Source: Forficula auricularia
Lineage: Eukaryota > Arthropoda > Insecta > Dermaptera > Forficulidae
DNA: 64,000 bases
NCBI GenBank assembly: GCA_024734495.1
Contig: JALMQS010000187.1
Location: 4,406,013-4,470,012 of the forward strand
Direction of reading: 5' to 3'
The notes under the pieces were generated by a model. It saw only the letters and a program-made list of their open reading frames with translations, was not told the origin of the DNA and made no database searches. This document shows positions 1 through 10,537 of this stretch, in pieces (position 1 is the first letter of the stretch; the number at the start of each line of letters is the position of its first letter). The position numbers and the translations under genes are program-made.

Positions 1-85
1 AAACCTACTTCAAATCCCTCTTAATCCTAGAAATCTCTTCTTATTTTCACATTAGAATTGTTCATCCAACAAAAAGGAAGATATA

Positions 86-555
86 CAGGGTGGGTCACGG
101 GAATAGGGCCAAAAATAGATAGACATAACTCAGTACATTGTACAACCATTTCATTTACATTTTCTGGTTAGGAAATAAGTGCCATTTCAAGTTTTAAAAA
201 TCATGTCATTGTAACGAGCACTATTAAGAGTCACAGAGTTTTCTTGTGTCTCAAAGAAGAAGGGACCGATGATAAATTTTTTTGAAACTGCACACCAAAC
301 AGTCACTTTGGGACTGTGTAGCGATCGTTCCTGCAGGCTTTGAGGGTTTACTGCATCATAATAACGGCAGTTTTTATCTATGCGCCGCCACTATTAATTC
401 ATTGTTTTTCACAAATTCGTCGTATGCAAACACTCGATGAACAACATCCCACCGCTCCATGGTGGCAACTAAATGGGGTTTAAAACGAGCTCTCCAAGAC
501 CCCCCCCCACGCTACACCCACCTTCTACAAGCCCGCCTACTTTTGACCCACACTG
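86..555 (-). mobile_element. Tc1/mariner-like element, internally deleted
   Basis: The element begins CAGGGTGGGTCACGGG and ends GACCCACACTG, and is flanked by TA on both sides (84-85 and 556-557), the Tc1/mariner target duplication. The minus strand between about 343 and 201 reads in frame as the middle of a DDE transposase (SPKVTVWCAV, then IIGPFFFE), clearly related to the intact protein at 9342-10445. Both ends of the coding region are missing, so it is dead. Joining the flanks restores a sequence that matches 1420-1480. Confidence 0.75.
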
Positions 556-925
556 TACTTCTCCTTTTTTCGGGAGGGTTCGAGTATTATTTTATGATAA
601 ACCAACGTTTGTTTGTTGTCTTCTGAATATTTTATTTCTTCTAGAATTCATGACAATTAATTTGCAATATTTTTAAAGGGATATAATATAGAGTAAAATC
701 TTAGTTAGTATACCTACTATACCTTCAAATCCGACCTAATCCCAGTAATTTCTTCTTCTTTTCACGATATAAGGATCCATCCTGACTACACAGTTTTACT
801 TTTTTTGTATACTTTCTTTAGTATCAAAAAATATCTTCTTCCTTGGGAATCTTCAAGCAATGATTCTGTCCAAATAATCTCTGACCTATTCATGTTATGT
901 CTGGTTTGTATTTGTCTATGCATAG

Positions 926-1078
926 GTGTGGTTTCCAAAATTTTGTTATCCCTCGAGATGACGCTTGACTTCACCGTTGATCATCCTTTCTTCTATCTTC
1001 TTCTCAAGTCATCTGACTATACTCCGCTCTTTCTCGGACGTTTAGCAGCATCCACTGGAAATGCTTAACAACTGACAG
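926..1078 (+). CDS. Serpin alternative C-terminal exon 1 (reactive-centre loop)
   Basis: This exon encodes the end of a serpin, a suicide inhibitor of serine or cysteine proteases whose target is chosen by the reactive-centre loop. The acceptor is ATAG at 922-925 and the exon starts in phase 1 (first codon N|GT). It reads GVVSKILLSLEMTLDF, then the conserved breach strand VDHPFFYLLL and the terminal TPLFLGRL, ending in a 7-residue tail and TAA at 1066-1068. The donor GACAG|GTAATT follows only 10 bases after the stop. No serpin body is adjacent, so this is one exon of a gene whose earlier exons lie to the left. It is the sister of the exon at 1875, but its loop is three codons longer. The scissile bond is expected about ten residues before HPF; the exact P1 cannot be read with certainty. 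Confidence 0.87.
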
Positions 1079-1874
1079 GTAATTCTCGACTATTATTTTG
1101 TTTCTTTTCCAAGTTTTTTCCTATTAACTGGCTAATAAGTTACATCTTTGGTGATTAATTGTTTGGGGTTTTACTAAGAAACACTTGTTATATACATACA
1201 CAAAAACCTTTAACCAATATTTCTGAAATATTTATCAGATTTGAATTCAGTCTCTAGGGTATTTAGGTTTTCATCTAAAACAAAATACATTTTCTTAAAC
1301 CATTGTTCTAGAAGATAACAATGATTAAGTTTAAAAATGGATTAAAACCTACTTATTATACTACCTTCGAATCCATCTCAATCCTTGAAATGACTTCTTA
1401 TTTTCACCAAAGATTTGTTCATCCAACAAAAAGGAAGATATACTTCATCTTTTTTTGGGAGAGTTCGACTATTCTTTTACGATAAACCAACATTTATTTG
1501 TTGTCTCGTGAATATTTTATTTCATCTAGAATTCAGGACAATTAATTTGCACTATGTGGAAAACAATATAAACAGTTTCTTAAACTCAGTTCTATAATAT
1601 TTTTTAGGGTCATAAATAAGATTAAAACTTTTTTAGTATACCTACTATACCATCAAATCCGACCTAATCCTAGTAATTTCTTCTTCTTTTCACGATATAA
1701 GGATCCATCTCTGACTACACAGTTTTACTTTTTATATACTTTCTTTAGTATCAAAAGAAAAACTGATAGTATCAAAAAAATATCTTCTTGCCTGGGAATC
1801 TTCGAGCAATGATTCTGTCCAAATAATCTCTGACCTATTCATGTTATGTCTGGTTCGTATTTGTATATGCATAG

Positions 1875-2018
1875 GTTGGATTGCCAAAATTTTCGTGATG
1901 ACGTTTGACTTCACCGCTGATCATCCTTTCTTCTATCTTCTTCTCAAGTCACCTGACTATACTCCACTCTTTCTCGGACGTTTAGCAGCATCCACTGGAA
2001 ATGCTTAACAACTGACAG
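1875..2018 (+). CDS. Serpin alternative C-terminal exon 2
   Basis: This is a duplicate of the 926 exon. The acceptor is CATAG (ending 1874) and the phase is the same (N|GT). The loop is GWIAKIFVMTFDF, followed by TADHPFFYLLLK and TPLFLGRL, with TAA at 2006-2008 and donor GACAG|GTAATT. The last 30 codons and the introns nearly match the 926 exon, but the loop differs in sequence and is three codons shorter (the exon is 144 versus 153 bases). Change is therefore concentrated in the part that selects the target protease. The frame is open throughout. It is likely used as a mutually exclusive alternative, which the sequence alone cannot prove. Confidence 0.87.
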
Positions 2019-2514
2019 GTAATTCTCGACTATTCTTTCTTTGTATTTCAAGGCTATTTCTATATTATCTGCCTTAAATGTTACAGCTTTTGTGATTGTG
2101 AGGGATTTTACTAAAATAATGGGCACATTCACACACACAAATATTCAAATTCTATTTCTGAAATTTTCTTTTGGGAGTTAAAGAACCTCCGATGGAGGAC
2201 AGGAATCAGAGGGAGATTGTGTTGATTTACTTGAATCTATTATGAAATATAATAATGTTTCAAGACAATAGAAGACAATAGATTATCTAATGAATTCCAA
2301 AGTAATTCCAAATAATTCCAAAGACGGTGTACACCTAATTCCAATCGCCGTTCACCCCTCGGTTTCACTATCAAACAAAACCACACTCTCTTAATTTACT
2401 TTGTAAGTTGTTAACAAAGGGATTTAGAAACTTTTTGAGCCAAAAATGCATACTTTTAGCGGCAATATAGCCAAAAATCTATCTATGTTATTTTGTCGAA
2501 GCTGTATATTTATA

Positions 2515-3100
2515 CAGGGTGAGTCACGAGAAACGGCCGTTTTTCAGGAATGCATAACTCTGCAGATTTTTTCAAAATAAAATATTTTATTTTCATAGAA
2601 ACAATCACTAAACTATGCCATTATTGAATGCTTATGAGCGAAAAATATGTCTCACAAATGAGGGCCATTTTCACGAACACAAATTCGAAGGCACTCTCGA
2701 TAAAAATGAGCTTTATCGCTCATCATGATGGTCAAATCCTCATTTTCTTCAAACATGTCAAGCATTGTTTGACAAAAAGTGAGACATTGTTGGTAATCTC
2801 GTTCATTCAACTGTTGGACTATCATAATTTTATACGGGTGAAGCCCTAGGTCTTTGTGTAAAATTCGCTGCACGGTGCTTTGAAGAAACTTTGGCAAGAG
2901 TGGACGCAAACTTTCGAGAGCGCCTTCGAATTTGTGTTCGTGAAAATGGCCATCATTTGTCAGACATAATTTTCCGCTCATAAGCATTCAATAAATGGCA
3001 TAGTTTGGTGATTGTTCCTATGAAAATAAAATATTTTATTTTGAAAAATCTGCAGAGTTATGCTATCCTGAAAAACATCCGTTTCCCGTGACCCACCCTG
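2515..3100 (-). mobile_element. Deleted Tc1/mariner-like element with long inverted repeats
   Basis: The 586-bp element begins CAGGGTGAGTCACGAG and ends CCCGTGACCCACCCTG, with TA target duplications at 2513-2514 and 3101-3102. Its terminal inverted repeats are about 180 bp (2515-2695 against 2925-3100). The minus strand (2987-2652) keeps a piece of transposase: a helix-turn-helix linker (VQRILHKDLGLHPYKI) and the first catalytic region (MMSDKAHF, where SDEAHF is usual). The other two catalytic aspartates are gone. A related element is at 26460-27725 and in the right arm. Confidence 0.85.
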
Positions 3101-3375
3101 TATATATAGAGGTTATTTTACAATACAATTGAATTTTCGTTTTTGTTCATATTTATGATTAATTCAATAAATTTTCTATATATACATATGTCGAAGCTGT
3201 TTTTAAATACTATTTAACAAGATTGTTCAATTATTAATTCAATATCTGAATCCAATAATTTGATTCTATATAAATTTTGAAAGAGTGTCTTATCCTTGTA
3301 AAGATCCTGTATCTTGATTTTCGTAACCCAGCGTCGGACCATTTACGAGACTCTGCTGTATTGTTGGTATTGTAG

Positions 3376-3652
3376 ATTTATTTGAATCTAGCGCCATGTT
3401 ATCTTATTGCGCTATCTGTTGGCATGGTGTTGCAAAACAGTCCTTTTAAGGATTTTTCAAAATATTTAACTTATGTATAACTACTTCGATCTATTATGAA
3501 CAAAAACTCATTTGATTATTTGAATCTAACGCCATGTTATCATACTGCGCTATCTGTTGGCATGGTGTCGCAAAACAATCCTTTCAAGGATTTTTCAAAA
3601 TATTTAACTTATGTGTAACTACATCTTTCTCTTATGAACAAAAACTCATAGT
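3376..3652 (+). repeat. Two-copy tandem repeat, 138-bp period
   Basis: TTTGAATCTA(G/A)CGCCATG…GCGCTATCTGTTGGCATGG…CAAAATATTTAACTTATG…AACAAAAACTCAT occurs at 3381 and again at 3519. It has no coding content. It lies in the intron just upstream of the third serpin exon. Confidence 0.8.
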
Positions 3653-3782
3653 TTCGTTTATTTTTCGTCCATAATTCATGTTTCTTATCATTTTTCCACT
3701 TCTCTCAGATATTTCACCTGGATCTAAGGTTAGTTTCTAATTCGACCCTCAATTTTATTTGATGAATCTTTTGTATGCGCAG

Positions 3783-3924
3783 GGGTCGGTATGTCTATCA
3801 CATCGATTAACTTGAATAAGAAATATTTCGTAGCCGACCATCCGTTTGTCTACGCCCTTGTCAATTGCCAACTGGGCCCTTTGTTTCTCGGCCGGGTCTC
3901 ACAAGACGATCAAAACTGAAACAG
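3783..3924 (+). CDS. Serpin alternative C-terminal exon 3
   Basis: The acceptor is TATGCGCAG (ending 3782), with a pyrimidine-rich run before it, and the phase is 1 (N|GG). The product reads GVGMSITSINLNKKYF, VADHPFVYALV, GPLFLGRV and a short acidic tail (SQDDQN), with TGA at 3917-3919. The donor AACAG|GTACTT comes five bases later. VADHPF and LFLGRV match the serpin signature end of strands s4B/s5B. It is not closely similar to the neighbouring exons in DNA, so it is an older lineage in the array. Its predicted scissile region (around TSINLN) lacks the basic residues expected of trypsin-like targets. Confidence 0.87.
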
Positions 3925-4369
3925 GTACTTACTTACCTGATGAGCAGGAAATGGATTTTTTGTCTGTTTTTGTTTGTTCAACAGAATATGCACTCTAATT
4001 TTAGAATTTTATCTTGAAATGTTAAACTATGGAGGAAAACGAGCAAAACAGAAAAAACAGGAACTTAACTGATGATGAACAGGAAAGGGATTTTTGTTGT
4101 TTTGTTTTATTGTGTTTTTGTTTTTGCTTCATTTTTTGTTTTGTTTTTTAAATTTAATTAAAATAAGCTTTTTGGTTTATGCAATATTTTATAAGCCGTA
4201 AGATTTTTCGTTAATGATTACGTACTTAATATATATATATTTTATTTTATAGTTTAAATTAAATTTTTCTCTATCATTTATTAAATTGATCAAAGAATTA
4301 ATTGTTATCGCCCAATAAATATGCATATGTGGAAAATTTCAACAAAATTTATTTGGTAACATGATTTCA

Positions 4370-4480
4370 AACATGGCCGCCGTGACGTCACCTTAATGGG
4401 GTGTATAATATAGGTTAGGTTTTCTAGAAAATGGCTGCCGGTGATGTCTTAAGGTGGCCATCTTGAAAAATGAAACCCAT
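4370..4480 (+). repeat. GACGTCA-bearing intronic repeat block, copy 1
   Basis: ATGGCCGCCGTGACGTCACC…ATATAGGTTAGGTTTTC…AAAATGGCTGCCG. The block contains the palindrome TGACGTCA. Relatives sit before the serpin exons at 12414, 21617 and 22703, so it marks the start of the duplicated unit that leads to the exon at 6574. Confidence 0.6.
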
Positions 4481-4639
4481 AAGATATTTCAATAAAACTC
4501 TGGGAATGGGTAAATCTACCATCCTAAAATCAGTAATCAAAATTTCAGATCGTTTTACCGTATATTAACATGAATATGAATTCTCCAAGGCAACAAATTT
4601 GTCAAAATTTGCATATTCAATAGATAACTACAAATTGGT

Positions 4640-5405
4640 AAACGTTGATAATATTAGTTACTTGGTGTGATCTTCGATACTAAATTGACATTCGTCCCAC
4701 ATATAAATAACATTGTTAGTAAAGCTCGTAAAACCTTGGGTTTCATCACGCGGATAACCTCATCCTTTCGAAACATAGATGCCTTCAAATTCTTGTTTGT
4801 TGCTCTCGTGAGAAGTAAACTTAAATACTGCAGTGTAATATGGAACTCCTACTATGGGGTACATAAGGCATCCTTGGAAAGGGTCCAGCATAAATTTTTG
4901 AGGATGGTTAATTATAAACTAGCCATAAATATAGATAACTTGAATTATGACTATCTAATTTCACACCTGAAACTCAACACAATAGGACAACGACATGATT
5001 ACCATTACATTTCCTTCCTACTTAAACTTATTTCTGGGAAAATTGTATGTCAAAAATTTTTATCTAGGCTAAATTTTAGAATCCCAACACATAGCACGAG
5101 ATCCCAAAATATCTTTGTAGTTCCACATCACTCGACCAACTTCTGTAAAAACACTGCCATTGACAGAATTCAAACACTAACAAATAAACACTCGACCAAT
5201 CTTGGCCTTTCAACCACAAATCCTCACCATTAAAAAAATCATCTTAGAACCATCAGCCACATTCTAAAAACCACTTCAATGTAATAAGTTTTCTTTATAC
5301 CACCTGTTATTTTATTATATTGTTTTAATATTGTATCCTGTATATGTTTATTTTTCTATATTGGACATCTTGTCCGTAAAACTAGCTAAACCAGCTAAAT
5401 AAATA
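4640..5405 (+). pseudogene. 5'-truncated non-LTR retrotransposon (reverse transcriptase C-terminus)
   Basis: The open frame at 4667-5233 (188 aa) matches the region just after the reverse transcriptase core of LINEs. It starts at the LGVIFDTKLTFVPHI motif, continues with SKARKTLGFI and LVRSKLKYCSVIWN, and ends in a non-conserved tail. Reverse transcriptase motifs and endonuclease are missing upstream, as in dead-on-arrival insertions. An AT-rich 3' tail runs to about 5405. It belongs to a different LINE family from the element at 12.8-15.8 kb. Confidence 0.7.
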
Positions 5406-5816
5406 TGAAACTCCAAAGTTTCGCGATTTTACATGGGCACAGTATAGGGCAAACAAAAAAATGAACTTATCGCAAATCTCCAAAACCCATAAGAGATTTC
5501 TACAAAAAACTAGTCATATGTACTTAGAAATATGACAATGATTTGAGTGCTTAAAAAATAAATTTCACCGTCTATTACCAGAGATATTAATAAATAAACA
5601 CTAACAGGGCACCTTGCCTATGTCATCCGGCCTGAAAATCAAAATAGACATACTACAAGGACAGATAACTCGCATGTTGTTATCAATTCATTTGACTGAT
5701 TAGTGATTGTGTATGGCAATCAGAATAAAATCTAACCAGAGGTACATGGCCATGACTTCTCTCATTATTAAGAAGTTGTCGGGGAATCCGAGAGATGTCG
5801 TGAATCTCGAAAGACC

Positions 5817-6347
5817 TTAACCCTCACTTTTTTTATAATGATATTGATACAAGAAGAAGTTGCACCAAGAAGGTACAACCTCTGTAGTCCGCGGTGGACC
5901 GTTGTATTGTGAAGATAAGAAGAGATTTAGATTGGGTAGGAGTCGAAGGTATCCGTGGATGCTGCTCTTGAAAGATTGAAGTTTATAATTTGCTGGAAAG
6001 ACGGTCAGGGGAAGAGAGTTCCAGTCTTTAGAAGTCATAGGGATAAATGAATTGGCGAATGCGTTTGTTCGATTAGTATCCAGTTTAAGCGCGTAGGGTT
6101 GTTGAATCTTAGAAAATCGTGTATTTAGTGCAAATGAAGCCCTTGGTTATCGATTTTATTTCGTCAGAACAAAAGCCGTGAAAAAGGGAAAGGGCGGAGA
6201 CAGATCAGTTAATCCGGGATCGCCTATAAGTCTGATAGCCCGCCTCTGAATTGCATCTAAGGTATTAAGAGGATGCTTGCAGGCCCCTCTCCACAGATGA
6301 GAGCAGTATTCAAGACAGGGGCGAATTTGAGCCTTATATAATATCAT
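5817..6347 (-). pseudogene. Decayed jockey-like LINE 3' end
   Basis: Two fragments on the minus strand resemble the C-terminal third of the reverse transcriptase protein at 12934-14472. Bases 6347-6156 read LYKAQIRPCLEYCSHLWRG and LDAIQRRAIRLIGDP; bases 6038-5817 read SKDWNSLPLTVFPA. A frame break separates them near 6155. It is clearly older than the related copies. It sits between the repeat block at 4370 and the serpin exon at 6574, so it entered that duplication unit. Confidence 0.7.
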
Positions 6348-6573
6348 TTGAGAATCTCTAGCTGATTTTGTATGTTTATTTTTTATTTATTGAGTTTAAC
6401 AGGAAATTTATTGTATTGTAAGAGTGTTTGTTTGGTAATTTGCCGCACTCGTGTCAGAATAATAAACTATTCTCACTCTTTCACATTCCCTTCATTTATT
6501 CATTGCTTATTGTTCTTTTTTCATTTTCTCTCTCTTTATTCTTTATTTGTAACCTCTGTTTTCCCTTGTTCAG

Positions 6574-6734
6574 CTGTTATTCTCTTTGCTACATCATTCC
6601 AAGTTCATCAACGTTATTATTATTTCCACGCCAATCACCCATTCATTTACGGACTCACAAACTCCAAGGGAACTTTATTATTTGTTGGTCGATATTATAA
6701 AACAGCTTAAACATATTTGATAAACATAAAACAG
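6574..6734 (+). CDS. Serpin alternative C-terminal exon 4
   Basis: The acceptor is CCCTTGTTCAG (ending 6573) after a long pyrimidine tract, and the phase is 1 (N|CT). The loop reads AVILFATSFQVHQR, then YYYFHANHPFIYGL, TLLFVGRYYKTA and TAA at 6708-6710. The donor AACAG|GTATTT is 24 bases after the stop. It belongs to the most recently expanded subfamily (with 12414, 21617 and 22703), which shares its last 30 or so codons and its introns but differs in the loop. Its loop is one codon shorter than those relatives and the most different in sequence. The ending YYKTA replaces the acidic or neutral tail of exons 1-3. Confidence 0.88.
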
Positions 6735-7124
6735 GTATTTTGTTTTTGTTGATATTATTAACGCTTTTTGCTTGGGATTTTCTGTTCTATGTGGTTTGCG
6801 AGTTTTTTTTTCTTAATGTTTTGTGATTAGAAAGAGTTTTACCCTTGATATGCTAAAGATGATTGCATTTGCTTTTCCTATGATTGTTTTTGTGGTTTAA
6901 GGAGGTTCAGGGGTTTATCAATTCAATACGATAATTTTCATATTTTACAGTCGAAACATGAAGGTACTATTATTATCCAAATTTTAATTTGATCGTGTAT
7001 GTAGTTATGTATACTACCCATTTCTCTGAGTCGCTATCGTCGCGACGGATGCTTTCATAATACGTTTGAACAGCAAAGCCCCGATGTACTAAAAATGTTA
7101 GAGCCTACTCACATTTCTTTCCGT

Positions 7125-7290
7125 CTTCCCCGTGACCTTATAACTCGCACCCACAGATACCTTCGAATCCTACTAAACCCATAAAATCTTCTCTTCTTTT
7201 TCTTTTCACGATGGAGGGGACAAACTAGGCCGTTAGGGGCTGCACCTTCTTGGTGTAACATCTCCCACCAATATTATAAAAATAAAAACT
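7125..7290 (+). repeat. LINE 3'-end fragment linked to a serpin-exon unit
   Basis: CCACAGATACCTTCGAATCC…TTTTCACGATGGAGGGGAC…GGGGCTGCACCTTCTTGG matches the 3' end of the LINE at 12810-15783, but on the + strand. Near-identical fragments at 20950-21105 and 21975-22140 occupy the same place downstream of other serpin exons, so the scrap was duplicated together with the exon. Confidence 0.8.
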
Positions 7291-7312
7291 AACTTTTCTC
7301 TCTACACCATAC

Positions 7313-7549
7313 TGTAATGTATGATGGATTGAACTGGAGGAGCCGGGGAAGCGGAGATAGATGAATTAAGAACGCTTGGAGTAATTTATATATATATATA
7401 CTATTTATTACACAATTAAATTAAATAAGTTACATCGAAGGCTCTTGTTTATCGAATCTTTGTTTATTTTACTAATGTTTATTTATCGTCACTGGGCAAC
7501 TGGTTGCCAACGAATAATATAAGCTCCAACTAGTATAAAATACATAACA
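7313..7549 (-). repeat. 3' LTR of the gypsy element
   Basis: It starts TGTAATGTATG and ends ATACATAACA on the + strand, with TG…CA termini. It is 237 bp with a (TA)n stretch and nearly matches 11642-11876. The neighbouring bases 7550-7565 hold the purine-rich priming region (minus strand GCCGGAGAA). Confidence 0.9.
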
Positions 7550-7566
7550 ATTCTCCGGCACTTAAT

Positions 7567-9309
7567 TTAATTGTTGTAGTTTAACCGGATTACAGGTTTC
7601 CGCGATCTTTCCGATCGTCGTAACGGCATCGGCGTTGGAGGTCCTGTTTCTACTGGTGGTTGTACATCTTTGTTTTGAGGTTGATTTTCGTTTCCCTTAG
7701 TCTCTGGGCTTGAAGTAGGGCTTGAGTGTTCTATTATCCTTGTTCTGTATTTTATAGGAGATGTTGGTTTATCTTCTAAATGTTCTTGAGTTTGAGGTGT
7801 TGGTGTATTCAGATGTAGGTTTATTTGAGGAGTGATTTTGTCGACTTGCGTTTTGGCTAACTGATCTATGTGTCTTTTTATAATGTACACGTGATCGAGT
7901 TCAATTAGGTAGTGTAATTTTCCTAATCGTTCTATCACTGTACCAAATTTCCAGAGTCCGGATGATGTATAGTTTCTTGATTGCACTCTGTCGCCAAGCT
8001 GTAATTCTCTTATTTTATGGCATTGATCTGTGTTAGTTTGTCGCATTTGTGGTTTGATTAAGTCGAGCCTGGATCGAAGTTTTCTTTTCAGGTATAATTC
8101 AGCAGGTATTTTACCGCCTTCCAGTGGTGTATCTCGATATTTGAAAAGAAATTTAATTAATTTGTCTTTGCTTGTTCCTTGTTCATTTACCATTGATTTC
8201 ATTTTATTTTTAAAATTTTGTATCATTCGTTCTGCTTGTCCGTTCGTGGCGGGATGGTTCAGGGCACTAAATTTTTGTTCTATTCCATTTCTCTTGCAGA
8301 ATGTTACGAATTCTTTTGATTTAAATATAGTTGCGTTATCTGTGACAAGTATGTGTGGTAGTCCATTTCTTGAGAATATTTCTGTAAATGAATCTATTGT
8401 TGAATTTGACGTTGGTGGGTATTTAGACATCGTAATTTCTAACCATTTCGTTTTTGCGTCGACCACAATAAAAAAGTAATTATTCTTGAAGGGGCCTGCA
8501 TAGTCAGCATGTATACGTTGCCAGGGCTGTTCTGGTTCTTCCCACTTGTGTGTTGGCACTTTGGCTGGATTTTTCTTAACTTGAGCGCAGTCTTGACAAG
8601 ATTTGACCATATTTTCAATATCTTCATCGATTTTCGGCCAATAGCATAAGGATCGTGCTATGCTTTTCATTTTCACCATACCTATGTGCGTAGAATGTAG
8701 TTCTTTTAAAATTGCTGGACGTAATACTTTCGGAATGACAACTCGAATTCCTCTTAATATAACTCCTGAATGAACACTATATTCTGCGTTCATTATTTCT
8801 CCGTTGAGTAATTTTGTTTTCATTTCAATTAATTCAATGTCTTTATTTGTTTCGGAGCGGATATGTTCTACGGTAATTGGATCATTATTGGATATGGTAT
8901 TGATTTGTATTTGATTTAGATTTATTTTTAAATTTCGTATCCATGTTCTTCCTAAAATTGATGAATAATGTCCTTTTACAATGTATATTTCTTCGATTGA
9001 TTCAATTCCGTTATATTTTACATGAACATGTGCAATTCCTTTAGGTTGGAAACGTTCACCTGTATAAGTATTAAAATAGATTGACGTAGGTTTGATAGGA
9101 TTATTAATATTTAATTTATTGTATTTTTCTTCTGAAATTATTGTCACAGCACTACCAGAGTCAATTTCAAATAGTTCTGTTTTATTTTCAATTTTAATTT
9201 TAATTTGAAAATTTTTAACGATATTCCTTATTTTAACGGGTGTTTTTTTTAGAGGTATAGAACTTCGAATTGAAATAAAACACAAGAAAATCGTTTTAAT
9301 GTCCATCAA
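7567..9309 (-). CDS. pol: Gypsy pol remnant: protease plus integrase, no reverse transcriptase
   Basis: This is a 580-codon frame. Residues near the N-terminus hold a retropepsin motif (FEIDSGSAVTIIS, the active-site D-S-G) followed by ILGRTWI. Where about 450 residues of reverse transcriptase and RNase H should follow, the frame passes directly into the RNase H-integrase linker. It then has the integrase zinc-binding domain (H-x3-H…CQDC) and the catalytic core, with HADYAGPF, VTDNATIF and the later NGQAERMIQNFK glutamate region. The C-terminus is a basic, proline-rich tail ending in RRSERSRKP. About 24 residues at the annotated start come from the inserted mariner-like end, so the native start is lost. 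The deletion is in frame. Confidence 0.88.
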   Translation of the reverse strand: MMDIKTIFLCFISIRSSIPLKKTPVKIRNIVKNFQIKIKIENKTELFEIDSGSAVTIISEEKYNKLNINNPIKPTSIYFNTYTGERFQPKGIAHVHVKYNGIESIEEIYIVKGHYSSILGRTWIRNLKINLNQIQINTISNNDPITVEHIRSETNKDIELIEMKTKLLNGEIMNAEYSVHSGVILRGIRVVIPKVLRPAILKELHSTHIGMVKMKSIARSLCYWPKIDEDIENMVKSCQDCAQVKKNPAKVPTHKWEEPEQPWQRIHADYAGPFKNNYFFIVVDAKTKWLEITMSKYPPTSNSTIDSFTEIFSRNGLPHILVTDNATIFKSKEFVTFCKRNGIEQKFSALNHPATNGQAERMIQNFKNKMKSMVNEQGTSKDKLIKFLFKYRDTPLEGGKIPAELYLKRKLRSRLDLIKPQMRQTNTDQCHKIRELQLGDRVQSRNYTSSGLWKFGTVIERLGKLHYLIELDHVYIIKRHIDQLAKTQVDKITPQINLHLNTPTPQTQEHLEDKPTSPIKYRTRIIEHSSPTSSPETKGNENQPQNKDVQPPVETGPPTPMPLRRSERSRKPVIRLNYNN

Positions 9310-10537
9310 TTTGGCTTTATTGGAAGGATAATTTTATGCCATTAATGTTTAAATATGATTTCGGGCATGTGGCCGCCGCGGCTGGCTCGAATAAATCCAA
9401 TTCTACAGGTCCAATTTTCAACCACTTTTTCGAGCATATGGGGCCGTATGTTGGCAATAACGCCACGAATGTTGGATTCCAAGTCCCCTAACGTTTCTGG
9501 TTTGTTGGCGTAGAGGAGCGACTTCACATATCCCCAAAGAAAATAATCCAATGGTGTCAAATCACACGATCTTGGTGGCCAATTGACAGGTCCATTCCGC
9601 GAAATTATGCGCTCATCGAATGTTTCCTTCAATAAATCGATTGTGACGTGCGCTGTGTGGCATGTAGCGCCGTCTTGTTGGAACCACAACTCATCCACAT
9701 TCATGCCATCCAATTCGGGAACAAAATAGTCGGTTATCATGGCTCTATACCGGTCTCCATTAACGGTAACTGACTCTCCAGCATTATTTCGGAAGAAGTA
9801 TGGCCCAATGACTCCACCAGCCCATAGAGCACACCAAACAGTCAGTTTTTGTGGATGTAATGGCGTCTCAAGGGTCTCATGTGGATTCTCTTCACTCCAA
9901 ATGCGGCAATTTTGCTTGTTGACGTAGCCATTCAACCAAAAATGAGCCTCATCACTGAACAAAATTTTGCGATGAAAATCAGCATCGAGATCAATCTCAT
10001 TTTCGGCCCATACACCAAAATCACGACGCATTGCATGGTCTCGCGGCTTTAATTCTTGCACAAGCTGGATCTTGTAAGGTCGCAAGCCAAGATCTTTGCG
10101 CAAAATCTTCCATAAAGTTGATGGACAAAGCTCCAATTGCTGTGCACGGTGGCGAATCGATTCATTCTGGTCCTCTTCAACACTTTGCTCTACAGCGGCA
10201 ATTGTTTCTTCGGTGCGCACTGTTCGACGTCTCTGCGGATGCGTATTATCACATAGAGTAAACGTAGTGCGAAAACGATCCATGGTTAACCGAATTAATT
10301 GCTCTGATGGACGATTATGTCGACCATAAAATGGACGGAGCTTGCGGTAAACTTCGCGAACTGAACCATTATTTTCGAAATAAATTTGCACGATTTGCAA
10401 GCGTTGTTCTTTTGTCAACCTGTTCATGATGAAATGGCAAACCAAACTAAATATTAATCACTTGACAGCTGACAAAATGGCCGCCAGTTAAAAAAGTGAT
10501 GCCAACTTAAAGTTCTATACCTCAATAAAAAACACCC
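9238..10537 (-). mobile_element. Tc1/mariner-superfamily element inside the gypsy element
   Basis: The 1300-bp element begins GGGTGTTTTTTTTAGAGG and its other end reads, in reverse, GGGTGTTTTTTATTGAGG. The inverted repeats extend through GAGGTATAGAACTT, about 28 bp. It holds one uninterrupted transposase gene and separates gag from pol of the host element. I could not find a clear TA duplication at its borders (left flank TTAAC, right flank TTTTG), so the exact ends may be a few bases off. Confidence 0.82.
9342..10445 (-). CDS. Intact DDE transposase, Tc1/mariner superfamily (DUF4817-type N-terminus)
   Basis: The 367-codon protein cuts and pastes its element. The N-terminal helix-turn-helix (MNRLTKEQRLQIVQIYFEN) is the DUF4817 type common in insect elements, and a second DNA-binding segment includes STLWKILRKDLGLRPYKIQ. 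The three catalytic aspartates are visible: LFSDEAHFWL, WFQQDGATCH and SCDLTPLDYFLWG, with 36 residues between the second and third. LTVWCALWAGGVIGPYFF is the usual strand between them. The seventh codon (MNRLT) is the more conserved start. There are no stops or shifts and the length is normal, so it may encode active protein. Confidence 0.92.
   Translation of the reverse strand: MVCHFIMNRLTKEQRLQIVQIYFENNGSVREVYRKLRPFYGRHNRPSEQLIRLTMDRFRTTFTLCDNTHPQRRRTVRTEETIAAVEQSVEEDQNESIRHRAQQLELCPSTLWKILRKDLGLRPYKIQLVQELKPRDHAMRRDFGVWAENEIDLDADFHRKILFSDEAHFWLNGYVNKQNCRIWSEENPHETLETPLHPQKLTVWCALWAGGVIGPYFFRNNAGESVTVNGDRYRAMITDYFVPELDGMNVDELWFQQDGATCHTAHVTIDLLKETFDERIISRNGPVNWPPRSCDLTPLDYFLWGYVKSLLYANKPETLGDLESNIRGVIANIRPHMLEKVVENWTCRIGFIRASRGGHMPEIIFKH

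Larger units (their letters stand above)
1..2160 (+). repeat. Two tandem copies of the serpin-exon duplication unit (left family)
   Basis: Bases 1-85 plus 556-1330 resemble 1344-2160. Each copy starts with an AAACCTACTT-type sequence, carries two diverged LINE 3'-end scraps (TTCGAATCC…TTTTCAC and CAAATCCGACC…TTTTCACGATATAAGGATCC), then a serpin C-terminal exon and its donor. The first copy is split by the transposon at 86-555. This is segmental duplication of an exon with its introns. Confidence 0.75.

Noticed and set aside
556..640. Possible decayed serpin exons at 556-640 and 1440-1500 (SPFFGRVR-like reading)
   Set aside because: There is some likeness to LF.GR, but no HPF in the same frame, no clear acceptor in phase 1 and no ACAG|GTA donor. 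Not listed as exons.
6428..6700. Second open frame over the 6574 exon (and the like at 12274, 21477)
   Set aside because: It is an out-of-frame shadow of the serpin exon and its pyrimidine tract.
8030..8479. 149-codon frame on the + strand inside gypsy pol
   Set aside because: Antisense shadow of integrase coding sequence; no motif.
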